DNA from: UBA1351 sp963677885 | Lineage (GTDB): Bacteria; Bacillota; Clostridia; Lachnospirales; Vallitaleaceae | Length of the DNA: 64,000 nt | NCBI GenBank assembly: GCA_963677885.1 | Contig: OY782500.1 | Coordinates: 1,612,001-1,676,000 of the forward strand | Direction of reading: 5' to 3' | Shown: positions 33,791 through 44,151 of the stretch, in pieces | Numbering within the stretch: position 1 is the stretch's first letter | Layout: every line of letters starts with the position of its first letter | The notes under the pieces: model-generated | What the model saw: only the letters and a program-made list of their open reading frames with translations | Database searches by the model: none | Told to the model about the DNA's origin: nothing | Position numbers and translations under genes: made by a program

Positions 33791-36004
33791 TTACATATAT
33801 GTTTTTTCTAGAAGTTCCGGTATGTCTTCACAAGGAACCGGTTTACTGAAATGATATCCCTGAACAAAGTCACAACCCAAGGCTTTAAGCTGTTCCCATT
33901 CTCTCTTCTCCTCGATACCTTCTGTAACAACTTTCATTCCCAGACCGTGAACCATAGTTATGATTCCGGAAAGGACATTTTTATTGTTCATACCAAGCAG
34001 TTGATCTTTCAGACTTTTATCCAATTTAACTTTATCAATGGGCAGATAGGTCAAATACTTCAAGGAAGAATAACCGGTACCAAAATCATCCATAGAAACC
34101 TTAATTCCGGCACTTCTAAGATCCTGAAGTATGGCAATATTCTCCATCTGGTTTTCCAGGAAAACATTCTCCGTGATTTCCAATTCAATCAGATGAAGTG
34201 GTACTTCTGACTTCCTGATAATCTCCATAAACATCTGCCTGAACTCTGGCTCCACCAGCTGCCGTGGTGATATATTAATGGCAACCGGTTTTACCGGCAA
34301 GCCTTTACTGAGCCACAAGCTAACCTTATCAATGACTTCTTCTAGAATCCACTCACCAAGTCTGATAATGAAACCTGTGGACTCTGCAACCTGGATAAAC
34401 TCCATAGGAGAATAAGCCCGGTCATTAAGTCTGATTAAAGCCTCAAAAGAGACAACCTTTCCTGAACCAGCTTCAACAATAGGTTGATAATACATGGAAA
34501 AAGCTTTTTCACTTAAGGCTTTTCTGATATGGTCTTCAATCCGCAATTTCTTATCCAGTGACCGCAGCAGGGATTCTTCAAAAATGGTCACCTGGTTCTT
34601 GCCTGAATCTTTGGATTTATACATAGCAACATCAGCCCGGATAAGGAGGGATTCAACATCACTTCCCTGTTCAGGAAAGCGAACAACTCCTGTACTCATG
34701 GTGATAGGACTGTGTATCTTTCTTCGGATTTTTTCACTGACCTTCTGTTGAACAGAAGAGGCATATTCCATAATTCTCTTGTTGTCATATTCATTCTCAA
34801 AAAGAACCAGGAATTCATCTCCCCCAAAACGGTAGAGCCGGTTGCTGTTTCCTAAAATTTCATGGAGAGTTGCTGAAAATTCTTTTAAGAGTTCATCCCC
34901 ATAGACATGACCATGAATATCATTGACATTTTTAAAGTCATCGATATCAATGAGAACAACTAATCCATGGACACCTTCACCCAATGCTTTAGTCAGGTGT
35001 TCGGTAAACAATCGTCGATTATATAATCCGGTCAAACCATCGTGGTCTGCCAATTGCTGAATGAAACGTTCTTTTTCCCTGATTTCCTCATTCTGACGTA
35101 GAAGGTCTTCCTTGCTGTGTGCCAATTCTACAACAGTCTTTTTAAGATCTTTATTGGCAGCTTGGAGTTGCCTTTTAAGCCGTCTTTCCCTCAGTATTGA
35201 ATAAGTAGCTCCCAAAACCGTTATAAATCCAACGATAAGGATCAGATAGAAAAGGGTTGACGTCCCACGCCAAGAGTAATGCGGCATAGCACTGATTGTC
35301 CATTCAATGTCATATAGATCGATGGTCTCACTGATAAAACGTTCATCCTTCTCATCTCCACTTCCCCATATTACAGTACTTTCATTCGTCAGAGGATCAT
35401 TACCACTTAAATGAATATGGTTCCTATCTGCCAGATCTTCCAAGCCACTAACAACAGTGAAGTTCCAATAATCAAAAACAATGGCAACCTGACCATAGTA
35501 CTCACCCTCGATAGCTACCGGAACGCGGACGATGATACCTTTCCCACCCTCCACTAGATCAACAGGCCCAAAGAAAACCGTTTGCATATTTTCTTTACTA
35601 AATAAGAGTAAATCTCTTTGCTCAGGAATTTTGGCTAAATCGACTCCTATCGCATCTAAACCTAAATATGCTGGATAAACATCGGTGATGGTTGTATCTG
35701 TTATAAAGACAACATCTTTTACAACTTGATCTTCAGATTCAAATATACCCTCTGCAAATAAGTCAAATAGATTTTGACCACTAGCCTGTTCAATCTGGAT
35801 TGTAGCAGCCACACCATTGGCATTAATAATTCTAGAAGAAATCATACCTTCAATATTGATTGCGACATTAACCAATTCTTCACGAAGAGAGTCTTTTTCC
35901 ACTTCAATTTCATACCGATATTCCATAACTGCTGCAAATAAAAAAACAAGCAACAATACGATTACCGTGATGAAAGAAGTCAAACTTTTTCTTAAATCAA
36001 TCAT
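33791..36004 (-). CDS. Membrane GGDEF-EAL protein with CHASE-like sensor
   Basis: This 737-residue protein has two transmembrane helices (about 9-27 and 250-270) enclosing an extracellular sensor region. A coiled coil (about 275-320), a GGDEF domain with intact FGGDEF (about 395) and an EAL domain follow. The EAL domain keeps EALIR, ENVFLEN, the DDFGTGYSSL metal loop, the catalytic Lys region KVKLDKS and EGIE. Both activities could be functional, so it may make or degrade cyclic-di-GMP depending on signal. No I-site is visible. Monocistronic. Confidence 0.93.
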   Translation of the reverse strand: MIDLRKSLTSFITVIVLLLVFLFAAVMEYRYEIEVEKDSLREELVNVAINIEGMISSRIINANGVAATIQIEQASGQNLFDLFAEGIFESEDQVVKDVVFITDTTITDVYPAYLGLDAIGVDLAKIPEQRDLLLFSKENMQTVFFGPVDLVEGGKGIIVRVPVAIEGEYYGQVAIVFDYWNFTVVSGLEDLADRNHIHLSGNDPLTNESTVIWGSGDEKDERFISETIDLYDIEWTISAMPHYSWRGTSTLFYLILIVGFITVLGATYSILRERRLKRQLQAANKDLKKTVVELAHSKEDLLRQNEEIREKERFIQQLADHDGLTGLYNRRLFTEHLTKALGEGVHGLVVLIDIDDFKNVNDIHGHVYGDELLKEFSATLHEILGNSNRLYRFGGDEFLVLFENEYDNKRIMEYASSVQQKVSEKIRRKIHSPITMSTGVVRFPEQGSDVESLLIRADVAMYKSKDSGKNQVTIFEESLLRSLDKKLRIEDHIRKALSEKAFSMYYQPIVEAGSGKVVSFEALIRLNDRAYSPMEFIQVAESTGFIIRLGEWILEEVIDKVSLWLSKGLPVKPVAINISPRQLVEPEFRQMFMEIIRKSEVPLHLIELEITENVFLENQMENIAILQDLRSAGIKVSMDDFGTGYSSLKYLTYLPIDKVKLDKSLKDQLLGMNNKNVLSGIITMVHGLGMKVVTEGIEEKREWEQLKALGCDFVQGYHFSKPVPCEDIPELLEKTYM

Positions 36005-36144
36005 ATGTCACCTGCCTTTTCTTCGTCTAATCATAGTTTGTCTATGATGACATTGTATCAAACAAGTATGTCCAAATCATGTATTCGCTATAAATTTTTC
36101 AAAAAATACTTTGCAAAGGCGTGGGAAATGCCTTGTAAATCCTA

Positions 36145-36909
36145 TCAGCTGAGATACTCGTATGCATTATAGAAGTTCAGGATAACCAACAAAACAACAA
36201 CTGAGTTAAACATAAGGTGAAGCATGTGTTCAGAAATTTTATCCTTAATCTTGGTGCCAAGCAATCCACCGATAATTGCTGCTGGGATCATATACACAAT
36301 AATGTTGATTTCACTAAAAACCAAACCACCTGTTAGGCCCAAAGTGAATATCTTGGAAAACTGGGACAGGAGAATAACAATAATCGATGCTCCGGCCGCT
36401 TCCTTAATCTTCATATTTAGGAAAAGCATCAGAACCATAACGTTTATTGGTCCTCCACCAACACCTAAAAAGGAAGCTGTTGTACCAAGAATTAGTCCTA
36501 CTGCAAAAACAACAATAGGATTCTTCAAGTCATAATCAGGAAGCTTGTGGCGAAGTAAGACCACAATTAGAATAACCGCAAGCATAATAGACTGGATGGA
36601 TCCGGCTATATCATGATCCATATGGCTTAACATCTGACTAAAAAGTGCCTTGCCAATGATCCCACCTAGAATGGATCCAAGGGCAATAAAGGCTATAGAT
36701 AACTTAGGCTTATATCCTGCTCTTATCAGTTTATAGGTAGAGACCACTGCCATAGAGAATACAGTTATGGATGAAATAATACTAATAGCTGCTATGTCAT
36801 AATCCTGCATAAATTCCATAGCCGGCTTAATGATAACGCCGCCGCCCAGGCCTGCCATACTTCCAAATGTTGTCGCCAAAAGTGCTATAAGTATATAAAC
36901 AATTACCAC
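36145..36909 (-). CDS. TSUP (TauE/SafE) family membrane permease
   Basis: This 254-residue protein has about eight helices in two homologous halves. Each half carries the family's glycine-rich motif (MAGLGGGVIIKP near residue 19 and TASFLGVGGGPINV near 145). Members export or import sulfite, sulfoacetate or other organosulfur anions. The sulfatase locus 16 kb away makes a sulfur role attractive but unproven. It lies 35 bp downstream of typA on the same strand. Confidence 0.9.
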   Translation of the reverse strand: MVIVYILIALLATTFGSMAGLGGGVIIKPAMEFMQDYDIAAISIISSITVFSMAVVSTYKLIRAGYKPKLSIAFIALGSILGGIIGKALFSQMLSHMDHDIAGSIQSIMLAVILIVVLLRHKLPDYDLKNPIVVFAVGLILGTTASFLGVGGGPINVMVLMLFLNMKIKEAAGASIIVILLSQFSKIFTLGLTGGLVFSEINIIVYMIPAAIIGGLLGTKIKDKISEHMLHLMFNSVVVLLVILNFYNAYEYLS

Positions 36910-36943
36910 AAGTATTCCCCTTATTGGTCAGCTTCTATTAAAT

Positions 36944-38761
36944 CTATAATCCACGACTCTTATTATAACGGTTTCTTTCATGGGTATTCAAATATTTTTT
37001 GCGAAGACGGATAGCATCCGGAGTAATCTCAACCCATTCATCATCTTCAATAAACTCTAAAGCTTCCTCAAGAGAGAAGTTCTTGGGTTTAATCAGTTTA
37101 AGGGCTTCATCAGCGCCTGATGATCTTGTATTGGTCAATTTCTTGTTTTTACAAGGATTAACGACCATATCTTCGCTTCTGTTGTTAAGACCGATAATCA
37201 TACCTTCATAGACATCAACGGCAGGTCCTACAAAGAGACGGCCTCTGTCGCTTAAGTTAAAGAGTGAGTAAGCCATAGTTGAACCCAATTCTTGGGAAAT
37301 AAGGACCCCATTAATTCTTGAAGGGATTTCGCCAACAAAATCCTGGTAAGAATCAAAGGACCTTACCATAATACCTTCACCTCTGGTATCATTGATAAAC
37401 TCACTTCTATATCCCAGAAGACCTCTTGTAGGTACAAGGTATTCAATCTTGGTATAACCGTCTTCTGAGAGCATATTGTGCATAAGACCTTTTCTCAGAT
37501 TCAATTTATTAATAACCGCGCCTGCATACTCATCAGGTACGTTACAGATGACTTTTTCAAAAGGTTCCTGTTTACCGCTTTCTGTTTCGTGGATCAAAAC
37601 TTCAGGCTTGGATACAGAAAGCTCATATCCTTCACGTCTCATGTTTTCAAGAAGAATGGATAAGTGAAGCTCACCACGTCCGGATACCTTATAGGCATCG
37701 GTGCCTTCAATCTCTTCAACACGAAGACCTACATTGGTTTCCAACTCTTTTTCAAGACGGGCTTTGATGTGACGGGTTGTCACAAACTTACCGGATTTTC
37801 CTGCAAAAGGTGAGTTGTTAACATAGAAGTTCATACTTAGGGTTGGCTCTTCAATATCAATCATGGGAAGTGGCTCTACCTGGTCTAAAAGACCGATGGT
37901 TTCACCAATACTGATATCAGAGATTCCAGAGATGGTAACGATATCTCCAGTATGGACTTCATCCATTTCTGTTCTATTAAGGCCGATGTTGACAAAAGTC
38001 TTACCGATTTTGCCTCTGGCAATGGAACCGTCACGTTTAGCTATACTGACTACATCACCTGGATGAATAGTTCCTTTTGTAATACGTCCAATACCTAGAC
38101 GGCCGATGTAGTCATCATATCCAAGAGCTGAAATCTGAAGCTGTAAAGGCTCCTCATCAAGGTCAGGAAATGGAACGACATGTTTGGTCAAGGTTTCAAA
38201 AAGAGGTTCGATATCCTCGTTGGTATCTTCCATATCGTAACGGACGATACCTTCTCTTGCAATTCCGTACAGGATTGGGAAATCCAGTTGCTTTTCATCT
38301 GCACCGAGGTCTGCAAAAAGGTCGAAAGTCATATCCACAACTTCTTCTGCCCTTTGGTCTTTTTTATCAATCTTATTAATAAGAAGTATCGGACACAGGC
38401 CATGCTCCAATGATTTTTGAAGTACAAAACGTGTTTGTGGCATTGGACCTTCGCTGGAGTCAACCAATAAAATGGCTGTATCCACCGTCTTTATGATCCG
38501 CTCTACTTCTGATGAGAAGTCGGCATGACCAGGTGTATCTACAATGTTTATCTTATAATCTTTATAGTTGATGGAACAGTTTTTGGAATAGATGGTAATT
38601 CCTCTTTCCCTTTCCAGGTCATTACTGTCCATAACACAATCTACTACTTCTTCATGCTCACCAAAAACACCGCTTTGTGCCAGCATGGCATCTACCAAGG
38701 TTGACTTTCCTGCATCAACATGGGCAATAACTGCGATATTGATGATTTTCTTATCTCTCAT
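36944..38761 (-). CDS. typA: Ribosome-associated GTPase TypA/BipA
   Basis: This 605-residue translational GTPase has G1 AHVDAGKST (about 12-20), a switch I region with RGITIYSKN, G3 DTPGHADF and G4 NKIDK. EF-G-like domains and the C-terminal TypA domain follow (for example TRGLLGYRSEFINDTRGEG). It aids ribosome assembly and stress adaptation. The ATG at 38761 follows TAGGAG and gives the usual family length; an upstream in-frame start would add 27 residues with no family match. Confidence 0.97.
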   Translation of the reverse strand: MRDKKIINIAVIAHVDAGKSTLVDAMLAQSGVFGEHEEVVDCVMDSNDLERERGITIYSKNCSINYKDYKINIVDTPGHADFSSEVERIIKTVDTAILLVDSSEGPMPQTRFVLQKSLEHGLCPILLINKIDKKDQRAEEVVDMTFDLFADLGADEKQLDFPILYGIAREGIVRYDMEDTNEDIEPLFETLTKHVVPFPDLDEEPLQLQISALGYDDYIGRLGIGRITKGTIHPGDVVSIAKRDGSIARGKIGKTFVNIGLNRTEMDEVHTGDIVTISGISDISIGETIGLLDQVEPLPMIDIEEPTLSMNFYVNNSPFAGKSGKFVTTRHIKARLEKELETNVGLRVEEIEGTDAYKVSGRGELHLSILLENMRREGYELSVSKPEVLIHETESGKQEPFEKVICNVPDEYAGAVINKLNLRKGLMHNMLSEDGYTKIEYLVPTRGLLGYRSEFINDTRGEGIMVRSFDSYQDFVGEIPSRINGVLISQELGSTMAYSLFNLSDRGRLFVGPAVDVYEGMIIGLNNRSEDMVVNPCKNKKLTNTRSSGADEALKLIKPKNFSLEEALEFIEDDEWVEITPDAIRLRKKYLNTHERNRYNKSRGL

Positions 38762-38874
38762 AAAATCTCCTACTATTTCCGTACACCGTAAAATAAGTAA
38801 TAACTTAAAACTAACATCTCGAAAAACCGAGATTTGACTCATGTATCATACCATCCAAGGCCCATAAACACAAG

Positions 38875-38911
38875 AAAAGGCATATGGAAAACCAAAAGTT
38901 CTCCATATGCC
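38875..38911 (-). terminator. Terminator of the macroglobulin-like gene
   Basis: On the minus strand a 10-bp stem GGCATATGGA/TCCATATGCC is followed by TTTTCTTG. It lies about 115 bp after the macroglobulin stop codon. Confidence 0.75.
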
Positions 38912-39025
38912 ACATGAAAACGAGACTTACAGGATTTTATTTGTCTATAATGCCTAGCTGCGCACTATAGGCCTTGGCTTGTCTTTTTACCAAGTTTCAT
39001 TGCTTAGTCCAGTCCATCGACCGTA

Positions 39026-42000
39026 CTATTCCCCTTTTATATATAGTGTATCCTGGTCTCCAATATATAAGCTATCCATGATCCGGCTTCCCTGAATCAC
39101 AGGAGCTTCCGCTTTAAATTCACCAATGGATGCAATTCTTGCATAGTAAACCAAAGGTTCATAGTTGTGATACTCCTTATCCTTGTAGAGATAGAAGCTG
39201 ACCTTCTGGTCTTCCACATCCCGGTACCACATATATCTTCCTTCATGGCGAAGACCCAGTTGCCATGGATTGTCTATAGGTTTTAGACCTGCAGGTGCAT
39301 AATCGGTTAACCGATAGTAATCATCAATAGCATCGTCACCAACGGACCATTCCAAAACAACTTTTACAATGTCACCTTCTTTGAAGCTAGTCGTTTCCTG
39401 GCCGGTTTGGTAATTATAATAGGTTCTGGTCACTGACAGGTTAGGATCCTGGTCTACCTGACCTTTCATTGGATCTTTGGCTGTTACTGCCACTTGAAGG
39501 TCTCCCTGAACATCATCAATGCTTAGGAGGTTCAAAGTTTGACCTGGAAGGGTTACAGACCTTGCATAGCCATATTCAAAATCCAGGACCTCTTCCTGAC
39601 CATTGTAAGTATAGGTCACTGACCCTGTAGTCTGGTCTGAATTTTCCACTCGGGAAGTGGCATAATCATATAACCAGGTATTGATCAGAACTTCTTTGGA
39701 ATACTTACCGGACACATAGTCATAGAATTTATGATGAACATCCAACTTAATTGCATCTGCAAGTACCATTGCCATAGCCGTAAGTTCGAGATCCTGGTCA
39801 TCATTACCTGCATCCACGTAAGCAGTCGTATCATGCTCAACAAGTTTGGCCGTAACAACATCCATATACATAAGCTTAGCCATATAGGTGTCACCAAGTT
39901 CAGCATAGGCTAAACCTACATATAACTTATCTTTGTCAGACAGGTTGGCTACTTGACTGTATCTGTTTAAGTCACCAAGATTGCTTTGTCCAAGTCTTGC
40001 CAAGCCATATAGGATTGGACCTTTTTCACTAAGGTTCTTATCATACCAGGCATTTTGAAGGTAGAGGGCAATATTTACTGGACTGACTTTATCTCCGATA
40101 GCTCCCAGCATATTCACAGTCGTTTCAAGGTCTGCATCTGCATAGGGGAGTATTGCCAAACCACCATTTACCATATAGTCGTTAACAAGAACTTCTGAAA
40201 GTTCATAGTCTTGACCAAAATTCTCATTCAGATATATCTTAACCAGGTAAGCCAAATATTTTTGATCAATACGCTTGCCGTTTGAATAAGCAAGTCGGTA
40301 AAGGGCTCTTAAGTACTTGGATTTTCCTTGGTCAGTAAAGGTTAGGGTAACATCACCGGTATCGACCTGGTCGAAGGTCATGCCAACCTCAGCTTTTAAA
40401 TACTCAGTCACCAATTGCTCATGATAGGTATTAAAGACCTCAATTGGAAGTTTTAAACCATCACCGGTACCGTTTGCCATAATTCCCTTAACTTCAACCT
40501 CATACTTTCCGGCTTGGCTAAACTTACCAAGGGGAAGATTGATTCTTTCAAAGACACTGCCCGTAAGTCTTTCGCTTGTAATAAGGCTTCCTGCCATATC
40601 ATAAACATTGATGATATAGTCGATGGACTCATCACCCTTAAGACTTGATCCATAAGCTGTTACGCCCATATATGGACTGTCACCAACCAGGTAAGTCGAT
40701 GAAACAGCTGTATTTAGGAAAAATGGTAAACTTACAGGAACGGCCTCCACTTGGCTGCCTGCCTGAAGTTCAGTGGATATGGCTGCACCGGTCAGTCTCC
40801 AGGAAGTTACATTATCCGGTAACTTCACCGTCACCTGGCCCTTGCCATCCGCATCCAGCTTAATGGTCGTAAACAAGGCTGTATCTTTAAACTCACTTCT
40901 GACTGCTACACTGTTTTCACCAGCACTCTCTGTCTTAACCATGGCTCCATCATCGACCGCCATAGTCATATCCATTTCCATACTGGCTTCCTCAACCGTA
41001 TCCGTAGCCATGCCAAAACCTCTTCCACCGTAGAAAACGTTGGAATCCTGACCGGTATGACTGCCATAGGATTGATAGATACCACTGGAAACGTAAGCAT
41101 AAAGCTCATCCAAAGGATTAACACTTTGGTCCGACAAGGCCAGCAGGGCTTCATCGATAAGTCCCAGATTTACCACGCCACCTGATACGCCAACTTTATT
41201 GCCATTATCATCAGTATAGTAGGCAGCTATGTCAACCTGAATCTCATCTCCTGGACGGTAACCTTCCTTATCCGTAGTGATTTCCAGGTCGATTTCTCTC
41301 CTTGAAAAATCGAATCTAGCCTGGGCTGATCCGGCTTGAATATAGGTTTTACCATTAAAGTAAACACCACTAATATCTACATTTGGAATAAAATCTTCCT
41401 TAAAAGTAAACCTTCCTACCGGTTCAACACTTGTCTTGTAGTCAACAATTCCGTTTTGGGCTCCAATAAAGAGGAAGTTGCCTTCCAAAGCTTCTTGACC
41501 ATAAAGGATTTCAGCTTCCACCTGGTCACCTACTTCATAAAGGTCTTCATTCAGCTCAACTCTGTAGTAATCACCCCATGATGGTTGGTAGTAACTGTAA
41601 TTGCCAAAATAGTAGTCATGCTCAATGAGTCTCTTATTGGAATCTTGAGTCTGTATAGTCGCTGTATAATAGACATTGTCTTCCTTTGGAAGGTCTGCCT
41701 TAAGCTCTCCGTGACCCTGACCATCTGTGATAATTTCAAAACTTTGAAGCTTTTCAGTTTCCAGATGATAGTCATAACGTTTTCTGACTTCTTTATTGAT
41801 GAAGTCATAGTACTCACCGACCTCTGTTTTTATCCATTCATTTCTAAATAAATCACCAGAGATTATTTGACCGTCAACCGGTTGATCCAAAAAGTCATCA
41901 TAGGACTCAGCTGTATCATCATTGATTCGGTCCAAGGTAATGGTATGAACGTCCAGTGACAGGGTACCCACATTATTGTCGATTTTGGCATTGCCATTAA

Positions 42001-44029
42001 CATGAATATCATTTAGGAAAACCCTAAATTCTTCCTGTGTCCAAATAGAACCGGATTCAGGCAGCTGGGCATAGGCTGAGAAGTAATAGTACTGCTGTCC
42101 CTGGTTTCCTCGAATATATTCAGGTATGTAATTGATAACATACTTGCCTTCTTTATCCGTTTGCTCTCTACCACTTATATAGTCAAGACCACCAATATTA
42201 TATTCGAAGTCCAGGTAGGAGACCGGTGTCCCTTCAAAGAAAGAAGAATCGACGGTAATCTCAATAGGTTGACCGGCAAAAACAGCTTTCTTGTCAGTAG
42301 TTGTTTCAATCTTATAACTTGGTTTTATGTAATTCTCAACTCGTATATAGGACCTTGCAATCACTGTTTCACCGGACTTGACCTGGATTTCATATCCGCC
42401 TTCTGAAAGTCCGGGAAGGTTTAGTCTGCCGCTATAAAAGCCATTGGTCACATCTACCTCTTGGCTTACATAGGAAAGACGGTCCACTGCGTAAGGGAGG
42501 AAATCCCAATAGTAATAGGAACCCATGGTCACTTCCACAGTCACTTTATCAATGACTTCGTCCTCATAACGGTTTTTAAGGAAACCGAAGAACTCTACTT
42601 GGTCAGTAGGTTTGTAAAGGTTTCTGTCGCTGCCAAAATACTTCCAGTAATTGGCATTATCGCCGTAGTAAGACCTGTAAAAGTCTGTATTCATAGAGAA
42701 ACATACAGTCTGCATACCATCTTTTTCAAGAAGGTAGGTTTTGGTCTTACCTGAGTCTGTCGTCCTGCTTTCCACCAAATCAATAATACCATCCTCACTG
42801 GATTTTACTGAATAGTCTTTATTCTCAATGTCCTTACTTGAATAGGAAGTTTCATCAGGCATAATATATTCCCGAATGCCGACTCCTGCCAGTGGCCTTC
42901 CACTGCTAAGGTCATGGGTCCAGAAGACCTCACCATTGGCTCCTTGGGTATAGTAGAAACCTAAATCTGTTACCTGGATATAAGTCTGTGCTTTAACATC
43001 TCCCCAGGAAACATCCACCAGATAGTATCCCTGGTCCAGCTTGTCCGGTAGGGTTAGTGCCTGTGGATAGGATCCGTCATTCATCATTTCATAATCAAAA
43101 CTCATCACCCTTTTCAGGTTATCTGTATCGACGGTCAGGTTACGGGCTCCGTACCAAGACCAATAAGGCATGGCGTCGAAAGAATTCAAGTCTTTGACAA
43201 AATCAAGAATATCCTTATAGGCATAGACGCTGATCTCTGCTTCTTTTGGAGCCTTGCCATCGTAGGAATAAAAGTCCCAAAGGATAGACGGTACTTCATC
43301 CAAGGTATACTCACTCATATATTGTCTAAAACCAATGTAACCACTGATTTCATTTTCACCGCTTGTCTGTTCAGTTTCAAAGGAAAAAGATACATTTTCC
43401 TTAAGAACCTTATCAGAACCAGCAAGTTCCAATCCGGCTTTTAGGGTAACGGTATAAACCGTAGCCTCTTCAAGGGCCTTAGGTACAAAGGCTACAATAC
43501 GGCCATGACTTTCAAAGCTGCCCTTTACCTCAGGACTGATTTCAAAATAATCTTCAACCTCAGCACCCTCCATATTAAAGACAAATTCTATACCGGTATT
43601 TACCGGTACATTCGTTGTCTGATTTCTTGGAAAAGTTCCGATCAAAGCAAAATCCGCCTCGGTTTTATAGGCAAAGGTAATACCGTCAAAATCCAGTATA
43701 TAAATCGTGGATCTTTCCAGGTCACCAGAAGGACTGATTAAAATCCCATCATCGACTTCTGATAAGCTAAAGGCTGTCTCAGGAGATATAGAAAGAAGAT
43801 CCTGAACCTCTTCAAGGCTGATGGTATCGGCCTCATCCTCCCACTTCAAAATAAAGTCGGAGTCCACCTTGACTCCTGCGCCGTCAACTAAAGTCGGTGC
43901 AATCAAATAACCATCCCTGAAATTTTCTGCATACACTGTTCCTGACTCCTTGTTAAACTGTTGATAGGTAAAAACACTGGCTGCAACAAGAGCTATTGCT
44001 ACAACCACACCAATAATTCTTTTCTTCAT
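39026..44029 (-). CDS. Alpha-2-macroglobulin family protein without thioester motif
   Basis: This 1667-residue protein starts with a signal-anchor helix (about 4-22, no lipobox). An Ig-like SbsA-type domain (about 110-205) and several MG beta-domains follow. The characteristic A2M block FKDTALFTTIKLDADGKG...LPDNVTSWR lies near 1045-1075, then an alpha-helical TED-like region (about 1190-1470) and a C-terminal receptor-like domain. The CxEQ thioester found in protease-trapping members is absent from the TED-like region. It is predicted to sit on the cell surface and may act as a non-covalent protease trap or in envelope protection. No penicillin-binding protein 1C gene is adjacent, unlike proteobacterial loci. 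Confidence 0.88.
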   Translation of the reverse strand: MKKRIIGVVVAIALVAASVFTYQQFNKESGTVYAENFRDGYLIAPTLVDGAGVKVDSDFILKWEDEADTISLEEVQDLLSISPETAFSLSEVDDGILISPSGDLERSTIYILDFDGITFAYKTEADFALIGTFPRNQTTNVPVNTGIEFVFNMEGAEVEDYFEISPEVKGSFESHGRIVAFVPKALEEATVYTVTLKAGLELAGSDKVLKENVSFSFETEQTSGENEISGYIGFRQYMSEYTLDEVPSILWDFYSYDGKAPKEAEISVYAYKDILDFVKDLNSFDAMPYWSWYGARNLTVDTDNLKRVMSFDYEMMNDGSYPQALTLPDKLDQGYYLVDVSWGDVKAQTYIQVTDLGFYYTQGANGEVFWTHDLSSGRPLAGVGIREYIMPDETSYSSKDIENKDYSVKSSEDGIIDLVESRTTDSGKTKTYLLEKDGMQTVCFSMNTDFYRSYYGDNANYWKYFGSDRNLYKPTDQVEFFGFLKNRYEDEVIDKVTVEVTMGSYYYWDFLPYAVDRLSYVSQEVDVTNGFYSGRLNLPGLSEGGYEIQVKSGETVIARSYIRVENYIKPSYKIETTTDKKAVFAGQPIEITVDSSFFEGTPVSYLDFEYNIGGLDYISGREQTDKEGKYVINYIPEYIRGNQGQQYYYFSAYAQLPESGSIWTQEEFRVFLNDIHVNGNAKIDNNVGTLSLDVHTITLDRINDDTAESYDDFLDQPVDGQIISGDLFRNEWIKTEVGEYYDFINKEVRKRYDYHLETEKLQSFEIITDGQGHGELKADLPKEDNVYYTATIQTQDSNKRLIEHDYYFGNYSYYQPSWGDYYRVELNEDLYEVGDQVEAEILYGQEALEGNFLFIGAQNGIVDYKTSVEPVGRFTFKEDFIPNVDISGVYFNGKTYIQAGSAQARFDFSRREIDLEITTDKEGYRPGDEIQVDIAAYYTDDNGNKVGVSGGVVNLGLIDEALLALSDQSVNPLDELYAYVSSGIYQSYGSHTGQDSNVFYGGRGFGMATDTVEEASMEMDMTMAVDDGAMVKTESAGENSVAVRSEFKDTALFTTIKLDADGKGQVTVKLPDNVTSWRLTGAAISTELQAGSQVEAVPVSLPFFLNTAVSSTYLVGDSPYMGVTAYGSSLKGDESIDYIINVYDMAGSLITSERLTGSVFERINLPLGKFSQAGKYEVEVKGIMANGTGDGLKLPIEVFNTYHEQLVTEYLKAEVGMTFDQVDTGDVTLTFTDQGKSKYLRALYRLAYSNGKRIDQKYLAYLVKIYLNENFGQDYELSEVLVNDYMVNGGLAILPYADADLETTVNMLGAIGDKVSPVNIALYLQNAWYDKNLSEKGPILYGLARLGQSNLGDLNRYSQVANLSDKDKLYVGLAYAELGDTYMAKLMYMDVVTAKLVEHDTTAYVDAGNDDQDLELTAMAMVLADAIKLDVHHKFYDYVSGKYSKEVLINTWLYDYATSRVENSDQTTGSVTYTYNGQEEVLDFEYGYARSVTLPGQTLNLLSIDDVQGDLQVAVTAKDPMKGQVDQDPNLSVTRTYYNYQTGQETTSFKEGDIVKVVLEWSVGDDAIDDYYRLTDYAPAGLKPIDNPWQLGLRHEGRYMWYRDVEDQKVSFYLYKDKEYHNYEPLVYYARIASIGEFKAEAPVIQGSRIMDSLYIGDQDTLYIKGE

Positions 44030-44151
44030 AAACCTCGTCCTTTCTCTCTAAACAACCCATGAGAATGTCCTGTCTTTAGGGCTTATGCCTGCTTCAAGAC
44101 ATCCATGATTGTGGTGTTAACGATACTTATAGACTTTAGACGTTATTCGAT

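Noticed and set aside
38930..39000. Possible small RNA or terminator between typA and the macroglobulin gene
   Set aside because: Only short weak pairings (GCCTA/TAGGC and CTTGG/CCAAG) are present; not enough to call a feature.
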